64,000 nucleotides of DNA from Takakia lepidozioides (GCA_030704615.1 CM060732.1:71035053-71099052); one strand, 5' to 3'. Counted from the stretch's first letter, positions 10,981 to 22,881 are shown. Numbers and translations: made by a program. The notes: generated by a model from the sequence alone, not told the origin.

Positions 10981-12121
10981 CCTATGTGGCCAATTTTCAG
11001 ATGACAAGTGCAATGACATAGCAGCTCAAACAGTGTGCGTTGACGCACACTGTTTGAGCTGCCATGTAAGTGATGATTGAACCTCCGAGACATGCCCTAT
11101 GTGGCCCATTCTCAAATGAAAAAGGCAATAATAAGGGCAGCTCAAACAGTGTGCGCCAGGATACTGCCAACGCACACTGTTTGAGCTGCCAGGATAGTGA
11201 TGATTCAACCTCAAATTCAAACCCTATGTGGCCAATTTGCAGATGACAAGTGCAATGACATGGCAGCTCAAACAGTGTGCGTTGACGCACACTGTTTGAG
11301 CTGCCATGTAAGTGATGATTGAACCTCCGAGACATGCCCTGTATTGCCGAATTTCACAGGGGAAAAACAAACACAAGGTGTGCTCAAACAGTGTGCGGCA
11401 ACGCACACTGTTTGAGCTGCCAGATAAGTGTTCATCGGTCCTCAGAGACATGCCCTATGTGGCCCATTCTCAAATGAAAAAGGCAATGATAAGGGCAGCT
11501 CAAACAGTGTGCGCCAACGCACACTGTTTGAGCTGCCAGGATAGTGATGATTCAACCTCAAATTCAAACCCTATGTGGCCAATTTGCAGATGACAAGTGC
11601 AATGACATGGCAGCTCAAACAGTATGCGTTGACGCACACTGTTTGAGCTGCCATGTAAGTGATGATTGAACCTCCGAGACATGCCCTGTATTGCCGAATT
11701 TCACAGGGGAAAAACAAAGACAATGTGTGCTCAAACAGTGTGCGGCAACGCACACTGTTTGAGCTGCCAGATAAGTGTTCATCGGTCCTCAGAGACATGC
11801 CCTATGTGGCCCATTCTCAAATGAGAAAGGCAATGATAAGGGCAACTCAAACAGTGTGCGCCAACGCACACTGTTTGAGCTGCCAGGATAGTGATGATTC
11901 AACCTCAAATTCAAACCCTATGTGGCCAATTTGCAGATGACAAGTGCAATGACATGGCAGCTCAAATAGTGTGCGTTGACGCACACTGTTTGAGCTGCCG
12001 TGTAAGTGATGATTGAACCTCCGAGACATTCCCTGTATTGCCAAATTTCACAGGGGGAAAACAAAGACAAGGTGTGCTCAAAGAGTGCCCAATTTGGCCG
12101 CTTTGGCTACACTTTTTGAGC
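10981..12121. repeat. Left array of periodic palindromes (nine hairpin units plus a relic)
   Basis: Each unit is a near-perfect hairpin. A 20-bp arm containing CTCAAACAGTGTGCG is followed by a 4-base loop (TTGA, CCAA or GGCA/GCAA) and the complementary arm. Units start near 11,021, 11,136, 11,262, 11,380, 11,494, 11,609, 11,727, 11,841 and 11,956, with a degraded one near 12,074. The spacing is 114-118 bp. Three different ~73-bp spacers alternate in fixed order, giving a higher-order period of 347 bp (11,262 to 11,609 to 11,956). Unit 2 has an 11-bp longer loop. The same units recur in opposite orientation at 17,822-18,730. Confidence 0.95.
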
Positions 12122-13516
12122 TTCTTGTTCGCGGTTGATGCAACCTGCATAGATGCCGTGTGCAGTCTATGTTCATATCGACATAGAATCTCAACTTGGG
12201 TTCACATCAGCAATGAAGCACAAAGATGGGTTCCAAAGATTGAACCTTTTTTTTGGCTGCTCCAGAAGACTCCCCAATCGCCGGGGACCCTTTGCGCTTC
12301 GGACTGCTCTCCACGTCTCGTGTTCTAGAGCATCTCCCCCATCCTCTCTTCCACTATTAGGTTCTTCGTGAGGCCAGCGTCAACATCATCTTCGGCGTCT
12401 GCCTCTCCCTCGGATGCAGTGTCCTCCTCATCTGTTCTTGGAACTATGGCAGGCTGCTGGTCTTCCCCGGATTCCTGCTCTTCCATCGCCGAACTTGTCT
12501 CTTTGCCCTCTTCTTCCGCCTTTTCCTCTTCGGCCACTCTTTCCATCCTCATTCTATATCTGGCTCTATTCCTGTTTCTAGAGCTCGTGAAGTACAATGA
12601 TTTCCTTCTCTTCCTCCTCCGCTGGAAACAAGGGCTCCCCACGATGCCTCTAGAGCTCTCCAGTTTGACGTTTGCAACAAGGGTTGCTATTGCATGTAAC
12701 CAAAATCAAAATAGGACATTGTCAACCGTATTTGGATGCCGGTGTTGTTATTGTGTGCGAACGGAATTCATCCATTTCGGCGTCTTTGTATTATTCAAGA
12801 AATAAAGTGCCAGAAAATATGTGCATACGTTGCATGTACTTGTGATATATGTCAGATGTACTTCGCCGCCTGCCAATATATGGCGGCCTTCTGGAATGGT
12901 TTCAAATTCGGAAGTGCCGCAGAAATCTAATGCTAGTTCAATTTGGAGCAGTTCTTGCAGATTCCCCATAAATGTTGTGCTTCACATATGCATCCACGTG
13001 TTTCGTACTGCCTGCCCTGTGCTTTGCATTTTGCCGTCATCGTCGCCATGGGGTCATTCGGTATAAAGGGTTGTGTCGGAAATGATCTTGTGTTGCACAC
13101 ATCCGTGCGAGGTGACTCTTGGAGTGTCAGTGTTTGTGCTGTGCTCTTCTGGCACGACACGACCTCATTACATTCGGGGTCTTCCTGTTTACTGCTCTCC
13201 AGGGTTGTTGCCGTCTTTCCATAAAGGATGGTTTCATGTCATGTTCAGGGTTTGTTTTTCATCCAAAAACAGCACGGCTTCTTGTGGCCTTCTTTATTTG
13301 AAAACAGTTTTTCTAGTTAGTGTCTCTCAGCGTGGTTATCTCCGAAGTTCAGTGCATGTCATTCTTGCATCCTTCTGATGCATCGACCGCAGCCTTTGGG
13401 TTACTGCTACCCTTGTTGACCTCAATTTTTTTGTGCTGGATCCCCTTTCCAGAATTGCGGGCTATCAAATCGGGGATTCCGTTGTGAATCGAAAGTTTTG
13501 GTCAGCGTAGGAAAAC
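12122..13516. other. Region between the left array and the SWIM gene
   Basis: No gene is recognised. It probably contains the promoter and 5' UTR of the SWIM gene that starts at 13,517. On the minus strand an open stretch (about 12,700-12,325) has coding-like composition. It is Arg/Lys-rich (RRRKRRKS), then strongly acidic (EEEKAEEEGKE, DTASEGEADAEDD), and has no ATG at its beginning. It could be an internal exon of an unrecognised gene or chance. Confidence 0.3.
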
Positions 13517-16500
13517 ATGTCCAAGGACAGAGATAGACTAGCACGATTTCATTCCAATGCAGGTAGTCTTCCACTGACTGCCACTGCAGACGACGATGGG
13601 TTTGCAGTTGTTCATGAGGATGAGCTGGTTACAGTGTTCCCACTGGAATTGGGTTCTCTGCTTGTTCAAAAGGAGGTGTATGACGAGGATGGGAATTTGG
13701 ATTCTGGACATTTGGAGAAACCATTGGTTGGCGAGTGTGGAAGGAAGTGGAGAGTCCTTCCAGGCACATACCGTGTCCTTGGAAAAGAGAGAAGACAATC
13801 AGCAGGATCAGTCATTACCCCTGGAACTGCAGCATCGGTCGTGCAGCAGAAGGGCACAGTTCATGTGAAAAAAGAGGTGAGCACATCCACTACATTCGTG
13901 ACTCTTTCAGACACGTCCTCGGAGGATGTTTCTGAGATTCCTCCGCCAGTGCCGACTTCATTCTTGGATGAATCCGAATTGCAAGAGATAACGAGTGTCA
14001 TTCTAAAATTGAAAGCCCTCGCAGGGGTGCCTGGGTGCAAGAGTGAGCTGCGTTTTGTTGATTGGGAGTCCCTTCGTGTGCAGCGGGTTCAATACGTGCC
14101 AGCAGAGTTTGATGGGGACATCTTGTTTGAGCTCAACCCTCCCACGTCTTCCAATGGACTGGCTGGGCTTCTGCAGGGCATGGACAAGAAACATGACGGA
14201 CACCCTTGGTGCAGGACAAAAACGTCAAACATCCACAACGACATTGGATTGAAATTTTGAAGGTCGGTTTGCGTTGGGCATTGCAAGTGCCTGAATATAT
14301 CTTGCCCTCGCCTGAGAAACAACGCTCAACCAAACGAGAGTGAGTGGGAAGGTGTGCCCTTGAATCCTTTCACCCCAGGACTTGCCCCTCCCAAGACCAA
14401 TACTTTTGTGTACAGGTTCTGCAAACTTTCCCCGTCCTGTGTTTCTGTGTGCCACGCTCGTATGTACCAGGTGGCACACCGGTGCAAAACAATGACTCGT
14501 GCCTGCATTCATATGGGTGCACACGAGCATCCTGTGTCCAAAGGAAGTTGCAGGGATAGCGTGGACATTGCTAGAAATCTGCTGAAGCAGGAGTTCCACA
14601 ATGCCCCTTCTGCAACACCTTCTGCTATAGCGCTTACAGCTAGCAAGGCTTTCCTGGAAAAACACATATTGGGTGAAGGGGATTCGACACAGTCAATGCT
14701 GGATGCAGATTCGCTTGATGCAGTGATGGACCATTTCTCCGTGTTGAGCTCTCCCAATATTCGAAACCAGGTGAATGCACTCAGAGTCGGCACAGGCAAT
14801 GCTGGATTCATGGACAACATTATGGACCTCAAACGGAGAAGTCGCTATGAATTCATTCAAAACAGTATCTTCCCTGGCCAGGGCTCATCCAAGGTTTATT
14901 TGTTCAAGATGTCCGCAGTGGGCGAAGGCAGTGGTGTTAGCATTGTCCGCCGAATGCAACCTGAAGGAGATTTGGCTAAATGTTGGTTGATGTTTGATCA
15001 CTGCAAACGGGTGAAGGGTTGGACAACCATGGCGTGCCATGTGTATGATCCAGCGTACCAACGTGTGCTCTCAATAGCAATTTGTGATATGCAGTCGGAG
15101 GACACTGAATCCCAGATGCTCATGTGGAATTCGCTCCTGGCCGTCATGCAGCGCAACGGAATACAGAAGACAAATTTTGCGGGCTTCATGGCTGATAGTG
15201 CACAGGCAAATTTCAATGCAATGCGGCGCGTGTTTGGTTCAGGGGATCCTAAGGTCCCAATGGAAAATAGGGAGCGCACATGCCTCTTCCATTGGAGTCA
15301 ATCTCTGGCAAGTCATACAAAGCGCTGCATTCGCCCTGACCTTCAGTTGGAGCACAGAAGGCTCTGTCTCAAGTACAAAAATGCCAAATCAATGGGAGAA
15401 GCTGAGAGCACTTACCAAGCAATCCGGGCTTGGTGGTTCTCCTTTGGTGCTGCTACTGGTATCCACCTGAAGGAGTTGGAGGACTGGTTGGTTTTCTGGC
15501 ACTTCAGATATAGACAGTGGGGAGCTTTCATGACGACGGTAAGCCTCTCGAATCCCAAAATCAGAAATTTTGCAACATGCCTCTTCATTTGGGGTTCTGG
15601 ATTGTCGCTTGAAGAACCTTTTCCATTTCCTTTCCTTCCTCACATTTCCATGCAATGCCTCGTGCAGGAAATGTCCTTGGAGGACTTGGCCGACATGCCA
15701 TCCTGTAATTTGGCGGAGACTGTTCATAACGCCTGGATGCAGCAATCTACCAAAGCAGGTCGTGACTTGTATGTGGCCACTGCTGATGACATGGTGCGGG
15801 CACTAACACAACAAACCAGGTACCGCAATTTTCTGATGGGACGGGGTGGAGGCAAGGGCCCCGGTTCGACTTTGTTGATGCTAAGGGCTGCGAGTAGGTC
15901 TGGAGACCCATCCAAGATGGCCAGAGCTCTGAACAGGTGCACTGAAGGCTCCCCATTGCAATCCAGGCTCCCTCATTTGGAAGGCGAGGAAAGATTTGGA
16001 TCATGCAAAAGGAAATTGAACACTCTTCCAGGTTCAGATGGAGATTCCCATCGCCCAAACAGGGTCAATTTCTCTGTGCCAAAGGTGTCTCCAGTGCAGA
16101 CTAAGTCCTGTGCCGGCCCCTTCCCAGGTGGGTCCTCCTCCTGTGGAACAGGTGCAGAACATGCAAGCACAGCAGCAGGAATCCCATTGGAGGAGGTGGT
16201 GGCCATGGTGCAGGAATCTGATTGCATTGATAGTGAGTGGCATATAGAACGCACCCCACCAGGATCTAGAGTTGCTTGCATGGCAATTCGGACCCCCTCT
16301 TTCAAGAAATGCAAATCAAAAATATGCAAAGGCTCCAGGGGGACTCCAGCTCCAACATTCACAGGGTTGTTCCGACCTTATCATAGTGGGGAGTCAAAGG
16401 ACCACAAGTTCTGGTTCTGCCCAGACGATATGGCACGATGCGTCAAGGGAACAGTTCGTCCTTCGGTGATAATGAAACCCCCTCCCCCCGCAATTTGGCC

Positions 16501-17080
16501 TGTGAAACTTGGGACGTCGCTGTCAACAACCGAGATAAGCATGCTGGAGGAGGGAGGGTTTTGTCTTGCACGATCCCGAGTGGTGCCCTTGTGCACTGTC
16601 GGCACAGATGTGCCACAAGCTCCGGCAATGCCTCCACCCGGTGCCGACTCCCACCCAACAAAAAGAGATGGAAAAACAGTGCGCCGTGTCGCTTCGGGTG
16701 CAGATCACGAATGCAAGATGGAATCGGCTAGAATTTTGCAGGCTCGGGTGGCTCGTATCACCGAAGTCCCTGCCCCGGGGTATGGACGGATTTACACAGT
16801 GCTGTCTATTGGCTCAGTTCTTCATGGCAAAGAATATCAGGTTACCGTGGGGAATTTCCCTACTTGCACTTGTCCGGATTTTGTAACGATGCGTGAGGGC
16901 GCTCTCGGCATGAGAGGGAAGTGGGTCCCCTGCAAGCATCAATATTACATATACCTTGTAATTATGTGTTGCGACGGTAAGAGAGACCAATTCATTCACC
17001 AAGCCACACTAGGCTACGGAGAAGTCATCACCCTTCTGCAGCGGGACACCTCACGTAGGGCTCCGCCAAATTCTCTTTGA
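13517..17080 (+). pseudogene. SWIM zinc-finger DDE transposase-like gene (MULE/KDZ-like) with one in-frame stop
   Basis: The ATG at 13,517 starts MSKDRDRLARFHS. One frame runs to 17,080, interrupted by a TGA at 14,258. After the stop comes a Cys-rich GCM/WRKY-like finger (CVGHCKCLNISCP). Next is an RNase H-fold transposase region of the MULE type: an Asp in CWLMFDHCKRVKGW, an Asp in GFMADSAQANFNAMRRVF followed by RTCLFHWSQSL, and a probable Glu in NLAETVHNAW. Near the C-terminus is a SWIM finger: CTCPDF, then a spacer, then CKHQYY. An in-frame intron (15,539-15,667, 129 bp, GTAAGC to GCAG) precedes EMSLEDLADM. The TGA would be CGA with one C-to-T change, restoring Arg before RSVCVGH. The gene lies exactly between the two inverted palindrome arrays. 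Whether it belongs to MULE or Kyakuja-Dileera-Zisupton needs a profile search. Confidence 0.75.
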
Positions 17081-17821
17081 ACACATACGAGCCATGCCCA
17101 CTTCCCATGCTGGTTTCAAGGTTACCGTGTGAAGACTTTGCATTTAGGACAAACACATACATTTCGTTCACGGAACCAGGGCAAATGCACATGCCATTCA
17201 TTGTAAGCGTCTATCTGTGAATTGAAATAGAGTGTGTCAATCATTCTGAGCTCTATTCTGCCATATTTTCATATTACTCTTTTTGTGCAGGCATTGTAGA
17301 CATGGTGCATGGTGGCCCCCTTCGTTTTGTCCACGGTAATAGGCCCTCTTCTTGCAATCCTCGCCTATAGGACCTGCTTCTCCAGCAAATTTGTGCCGCT
17401 CACGCTTTGCAGCTACAACGTGAGCTCAGCTCCCAGGCTCACGGGGCTGGGCTCACGCCGTAGCTACGCTAGCATATATGACTACGGATCTTTACACGTG
17501 GTGAAAATATGGATAAAGAATGTCGTGTCATATACTGCCACGTGTTCTGGTTTGAGCAAGAGTGATGCCACGTGTCATCAAGATTGTTTTCCGAAATAGT
17601 TTATATTTTTAATGTTCATATTTTAATTTTTAGTTTTCATTTAATATTAAAAAGAACAGGGAGATTGCAGCCTTGGATTTTTTTTAATGGTATTATTTTT
17701 AATATTATTATTTTAAATGAAAGTGAATTAAATGATTTAAAATCTTCATTACATGGTGAAATTCCAACATGAAAACAGAATGGATCCCTCCTGCATACTA
17801 TCAACCACAATGAGAATGAAA
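17081..17821. other. Noncoding region after the SWIM gene with subterminal-like motifs
   Basis: No gene is seen. Between 17,333 and 17,580 it resembles the right end of the CACTA element (23,485-24,000). Shared features are AATAGGCCCT, several GGGCTCACG blocks, a GCTAGCATATATGACTAC motif, and CACGTG-containing pieces at about 17,496, 17,540 and 17,569. The rest (17,590-17,780) is AT-rich. Confidence 0.4.
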
Positions 17822-18730
17822 ATAGCTCAAACAGTGTGCGTTGGCGCACACTGTTTGAGCTGCCCTTATCATTGCCTTTTTCATTTGAGAATGGGCCACA
17901 TAGGGCATGTCTCTGAGGACCGATGAACACTTATCTGGCAGCTCAAACAGTGTGCGTTGCCGCACACTGTTTGAGCACACCTTGTCTTTGTTTTTCCCCT
18001 GTGAAATTCGGCAATACAGGGCATGTCTCGGAGGTTAAATCATCACTTACATGGCAGCTCAAACAGTGTGCGTCAACGCACACTGTTTGAGCTGCCATGT
18101 CATTGCACTTGTCATCTGAAAATTGGCCACATAGGGTTTGAATTAGTGGTTGAATCATCACTATCCTGGCAGCTCAAACAGTGTGCGTTGGCGCACACTG
18201 TTTGAGCTGCCCTTATCATTGCCTTTTTCATTTGAGAATGGGCCACATAGGGCATGTCTCTGAGGACCGATGAACACTTATATGGCAGCTCAAACAGTGT
18301 GCGTTGCCGCACACTGTTTGAGCACACCTTGTCTTTGTTTTTTCCCTGTGAAATTCGGTAATACAGGGCATGTCTCGGAGGTTCAATCATCACTTACATG
18401 GCAGCTCAAACAGTGTGCGTCAACGCACGCTGTTTGAGCTCGCCATGTCATTGCACTTGTCATCTGAAAATTGGCCACATAGGGTTTGAATTAGTGGTTG
18501 AATCATCATTATCCTGGCAGCTCAAACAGTGTGCGTTGGCGCACACTGTTTGAGCTACCCTTATCATTGCCTTTTTCATTTGATAATGGGCCACATAGGG
18601 CATGTCTCTGAGGACCGATAAACACTTATCTGGTAGCTCAAACAGTGTTCTTTCAACACTTACGGTTCAATGAACACTTACCTTGCACCTCAAACAGTGT
18701 GCGTCAACGCACACTGTTTGAGCTCACCTT
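17822..18730. repeat. Right array of periodic palindromes, inverted relative to the left array
   Basis: It contains the same hairpin units and the same three spacers as 10,981-12,121, as their reverse complement. Units start near 17,822, 17,937, 18,053, 18,168, 18,284, 18,400 and 18,516. A half unit lies near 18,632 and a last unit at 18,685-18,726. The spacing is 115-116 bp and the higher-order period 347-348 bp. Together the two arrays form a large inverted repeat enclosing the SWIM gene, like the ends of foldback elements. Confidence 0.95.
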
Positions 18731-18817
18731 TTCTACCACTGATGGCCTGTTTGCCATGCTCAAACACCCTCGTCTAATGCCTCACTCTTATGTCAATTTG
18801 AATGGACAACCCTGCAG

Positions 18818-21800
18818 GAGAAGATGCAAAGTGTGGCGGAGGAGATCCCTTCGGGGCTGGGGAAGGATATCATTGTTGATGTTGACGATGAGTTCTATGA
18901 AAGCAAAGCCGCTGAGATGCTGGGGGGTCAGAAGGTAAACTCTCAGCTTGTGGTGCAAAGTATGCTTGCCCCGGGTGGGAGGTTGAAGATTCCCCTGTGT
19001 AGGATGGTTTCCATGCCCGTCGTTCGACCACCCCTCATCAAGGACATTCTCAAGCTAGAGGCCGAGTTTGTTCATGGGTATTTGGATGGATCCGCAGTGT
19101 TTTACGTTTGTACAAAGGATTCCACAGGCAATGAGCTCCTTGTGGATGAGTCAATCGTGGACTCCTGGGATCCTATTTGGAGACAGGTGAACGAATCCTT
19201 CGAACTTCTTCTCTCCAGGAAACCTTCCACCCAGGCATTCTCAGGGAAGATGTTTCACGTTTGGGATGGGAACCACCGATTGCTTGCATGGATGGCTGTT
19301 ATTGGGAGGCTGCACTCACAGGAGGAAGAGTGGCATTACTCTGTTCGATCGATGGTGCTAGATTGTGAGGGGAACATGATGGGTCTTCTGACGGCAATGA
19401 ATGATGTGAACAGGTTGGTTTCTCATTCTACCTGTTCCACTTGCAGTTCCTTGGTTCTTTGATTAAAGTCCTTGAATTTCATTCTGACTTTCAGATATCA
19501 TTCTGCAGAGGAACGGAGACATCGCATGTCGTTCACACACTGTATAGGATACAAAGGATCGGGCAGATGCCCTTGACCAACTTCAAGACCATCCTTTCAG
19601 CGGAGACGTACAAGAAGTGCGAAAGCTCCAAGACATCGGAAACGTGGTACTCGTTGACACGCGAGGCTTTCATGGAGTACATGTACACGGTCATCTGCCC
19701 TTTCCATATTCCTGCTTCCACATGTTTGTTTCTGTTTGTTTCCCTTGCCCTTCGGTTCATGCAACTCTCGTGCATTCCCTTGCAGCAAGACATTGCAGAT
19801 GCAGGGGAGCGTGGCAAACTGGAATACTGCAGGTCAACCCCTGAGGAGAGAAGGACAGCAAAGGGGGTTGAGACTCACATCCAAAAAGAGATGACCGCTA
19901 CAAGAAGGACTATAATGAGTGCTTTTGTGAAGCAGTTGAGAATGGCCATCATTCGGAGCGCAGTTTCTCTTGGAGATAAAAAACCATTATAACAAGCCAG
20001 GCAAGCCAGAGATGGCCCAAGAGAAGTTACACAGGTTGTCTACCGCCGTTGTGTCTTCAGAACAGAAGGTGAAGTGGCTACAGATATGGAACTCCGATCC
20101 CACAGTTAGGGATACACACATGTTCCCCAGGCCGGAGAAAGAGAAGAAGACCCAGCGTGTCATTCCAGTCAGTGACAATGTGCTGGACACATGGCTTCAC
20201 AAGGCCACTTACTGGAGCCAGGTGTGATGTCCTTTCCTGTGTCACTTTCTTTTCTCTTTTCCTGTCCTTCTCTTTCCATTGCCTCTCACATTCGCAGTGA
20301 TTTTTTTGGGTTCATTCTTGCATTTGAATTGTTTGCAGTTGGAAGAAAGGGCACGGTCGGTTCTGCATACTCAGCTGGCTGACTATGGCATCACTATGAC
20401 ATCACCGAAGGTCTCCTTCGAAGCATACATGAGGAAATGGAGAGCCACAGTGTGGCACTCTTGTTTCTTTAGAGAGTTCAGCAAGGAGGGTGGCATCAGT
20501 CGAACACATGACCTTGACCAGCAAGAAAAAGGAGAGGAAGCCTGGAAACGATGCCTTTACAGGTGCACTCCCTGGGCAGTTCAGTTTACTTAGTGTCCTG
20601 TGGTTGCAATGTACTGTGACGCATACAGTTTAAGGGGAATGTGATGGAAAACTGAGAGACAATAATTGCATTGCATAATGAGGCTGTCTTTGTTCCTGCA
20701 GGTACATAAAGTTTGTTCTCATGGAAGAGAATTGTTTGGACAAACATCCAGATTTCGTGGACCTCTGGCTTGTCCCTGCTGGAAATCAGACTATGTTAAC
20801 TACTGGGATCTTGCATGACTGGGGCCCAGACCATCTATCTTCTTGTGGTTGGTATTTGGATTGCCCTCCTTCTGAGACCCCAGCTCCGGAGGTGTCTTTG
20901 AGGAGAGAGAATGAGCGAATTGCAGCCACTGCCGCAGCAGCCGACCTCGACATTCATGAGCGAAATTTGAGGACTCTTGCAGAGAAGGAGCCTCCCGCTC
21001 AGGATACCCCGGGTAGAGGTAGAAAGGCAAAGGGGAAAGATGTTGCTGGTGTTGTGGGGAAAGGAAGGGGTAGAGGGAAGGTGGCACAAGGGCAGGGAAG
21101 TGTTGCAGATATTGGCCCAGTGGTGCATGTCCAGCAGACTCCACCGCATGGTAGGGGATCCGTGAGAAAGAACAAGGGGGTGGTTGATCCCAAGGACCCG
21201 TACCATGCAGTGGAACATCCGACGAGGGTCATTCGCCCTACCAGGTTGGAGATGGCCAACGTCGGATTCCTTGCCATGATGGAGTCGAACAAATCTGATT
21301 ACAAGGGCGAGCCATCACCAGTGTGGGAGAGGATTGTATAGTTCCTCGGCACGGTGCATGTTCTCTTTTGCATCTTCTCTGCAGTGGGCATGGATCGTTT
21401 CAATCCTCATGAGTATTCCATTGTAATTTTGTTTGCAGGCTAAAATGACCAAATCCTGGGTGAACGGGAAGGAGAAGCAATATGCAGCCGAACTCATAAT
21501 CTTGGACATCCCTGATGGGTTGGCAGTCCCGGATGTCCCTCCATCGGGTGCTTGTCCGGGTTGGAATGCTTTTGATGAGCGCTACTGGCGGTGGGTTTTC
21601 TCCTTTTGCAATTTTTTCCTGTCCGATGCAGGTGTTTTGGTGCTCATACAGTCCGCCGACGTTCGCTGTCGCCGTGCACTTGCCAGCTATTTGAAAGCCT
21701 CGGGCATGAGAGTCCTGAAGACATGGAATTGTGTGAACAGCATGTACCTTACGAAGGGGGATCGTCCGGGAGAGATGGTAAATTTACCTTCTTCTTCCTC

Positions 21801-22881
21801 TTCTTGGTGGTTCTCGGATGGAGTTGTATAGGTCGCTCGATCTCATATGTAGGGGCCTGATTTTTTAAGCTTCTTAGTTCCTTCTGAATGTGTTGTTCGC
21901 AGACTCGTTTGTTTGAAGCTGTTTGTCTCGTCCGAATGCATCCACCAACGACTCTGGCCGGCATTTCGGAGTTCGCCATCACTCATGGGGGCAAGTTCAT
22001 AGATGACAGGACAGATCCTCCAACGGATGACATGCACCACAACTACGTCGACAGCAACGTCTGCTTGCGAAGGGGGAATGGGGTTCCTTGGAGAGGGGTG
22101 AGGGAGAGGAGCCCGGCTTTCATTCAAACGATTGTGGAGTGCTGCACCTACACAGACGCCAGAGTTCTGGATTTGTCAATGGGCACAGGTTCGTCTCTTC
22201 AACATTCGGATTTCATGAGGTTTGATTGAGCTTGCACTTTCAGTACTTCCCACCGTTCCATATGTGTCTTCAATGTCTGCTTCCTTCATTCTATTCCACT
22301 ACAGGTGCTTCGTACCACGCTTGCAAGGCCAGTGCCCGACATCTCTTTGGGATTGAAGGGGATGCTGAGATTTACAACAACCTCCTTATGGGTTTGGGTG
22401 TACACACTTCTCAAGTCCTTCCGAAGCCCCGTCCCGCTGATATTGATACAGAGGAGACTTCCGACAAGGAGCTGGACTCCGACTTTGCTTGTGAGTAAGT
22501 TCAACCTGTGCATGCTTGCATTGTTGTTTCAATATCGAGAATCACTCTTCTTGAGGCAAAGTTCACATGGCAGACATCCTCTTCGTTGGACTTGTGTATT
22601 GCATATTGTGTTCTGAATGGGTTTTTGTCGACATGTGCAGGAGTCCGCGTGCTTCCACTTGCCCTCCAGGGCTATCACACCTGTTTGGACTTCTTTCCAG
22701 TCCTCCTCGGTCTTGCGTGCTACCTGTCTATGCGGAGGCACTCGCAACAAGCATGACCGTTCATGGCACTCGGAGTCCACCCATCCACGGCCGTGGTAGA
22801 AGACGTGGTGTTGGGGCCAGAATCTTTGTGGATGACATAGCACAAGAGGTCGAGACTGATTCTGATGACTGTGACACTTGA
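18818..22881 (+). pseudogene. ParB-like domain plus beta-class DNA methyltransferase domain, multi-exon
   Basis: Exons, from GT-AG sites and phase: 18,818-19,413; 19,509 to about 19,695; about 19,787-20,221; 20,339-20,562; 20,702-21,335; 21,439-21,777; 21,903-22,188; 22,305 to about 22,490; 22,641-22,881. The first exon has the ParB-type signature WDGNHRLLAW (GxxR). A Lys/Gly-rich linker (21,000-21,200) follows. The 21,439 exon has a motif IV region (LIILDIPDGL) and the strand GVLVLIQSAD. The 21,903 exon has GVPWRGVRERSPAF and, spliced to 22,305, LDLSMGTG (motif I), then HLFGIEGDAEIY. This order (IV before I) and the GIE.D.E.Y ending are typical of N6-adenine/N4-cytosine methyltransferases; ParB plus methylase pairs are known from phages and bacteria. 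Two single-base shifts lie near 19,885 and 19,972. Motif IV lacks the usual DPPY. The ATG is at 18,824, but an acceptor just upstream suggests an earlier exon. Confidence 0.72.

Noticed and set aside
10981-12121. CRISPR array
   Set aside because: The repeats are palindromic and regularly spaced, but the spacers are three sequences in rotation instead of unique ones, the period is 115 bp and the context is a plant transposon.
12325-12642. Complete acidic protein on the minus strand
   Set aside because: It begins with GTG and no ATG precedes the charged part, so I list it only as a possible exon.
18818-22881. Bacterial or phage contamination explaining the ParB-methylase
   Set aside because: The coding parts are split by several GT-AG introns with matching phase and lie inside a plant transposon with intact ends.
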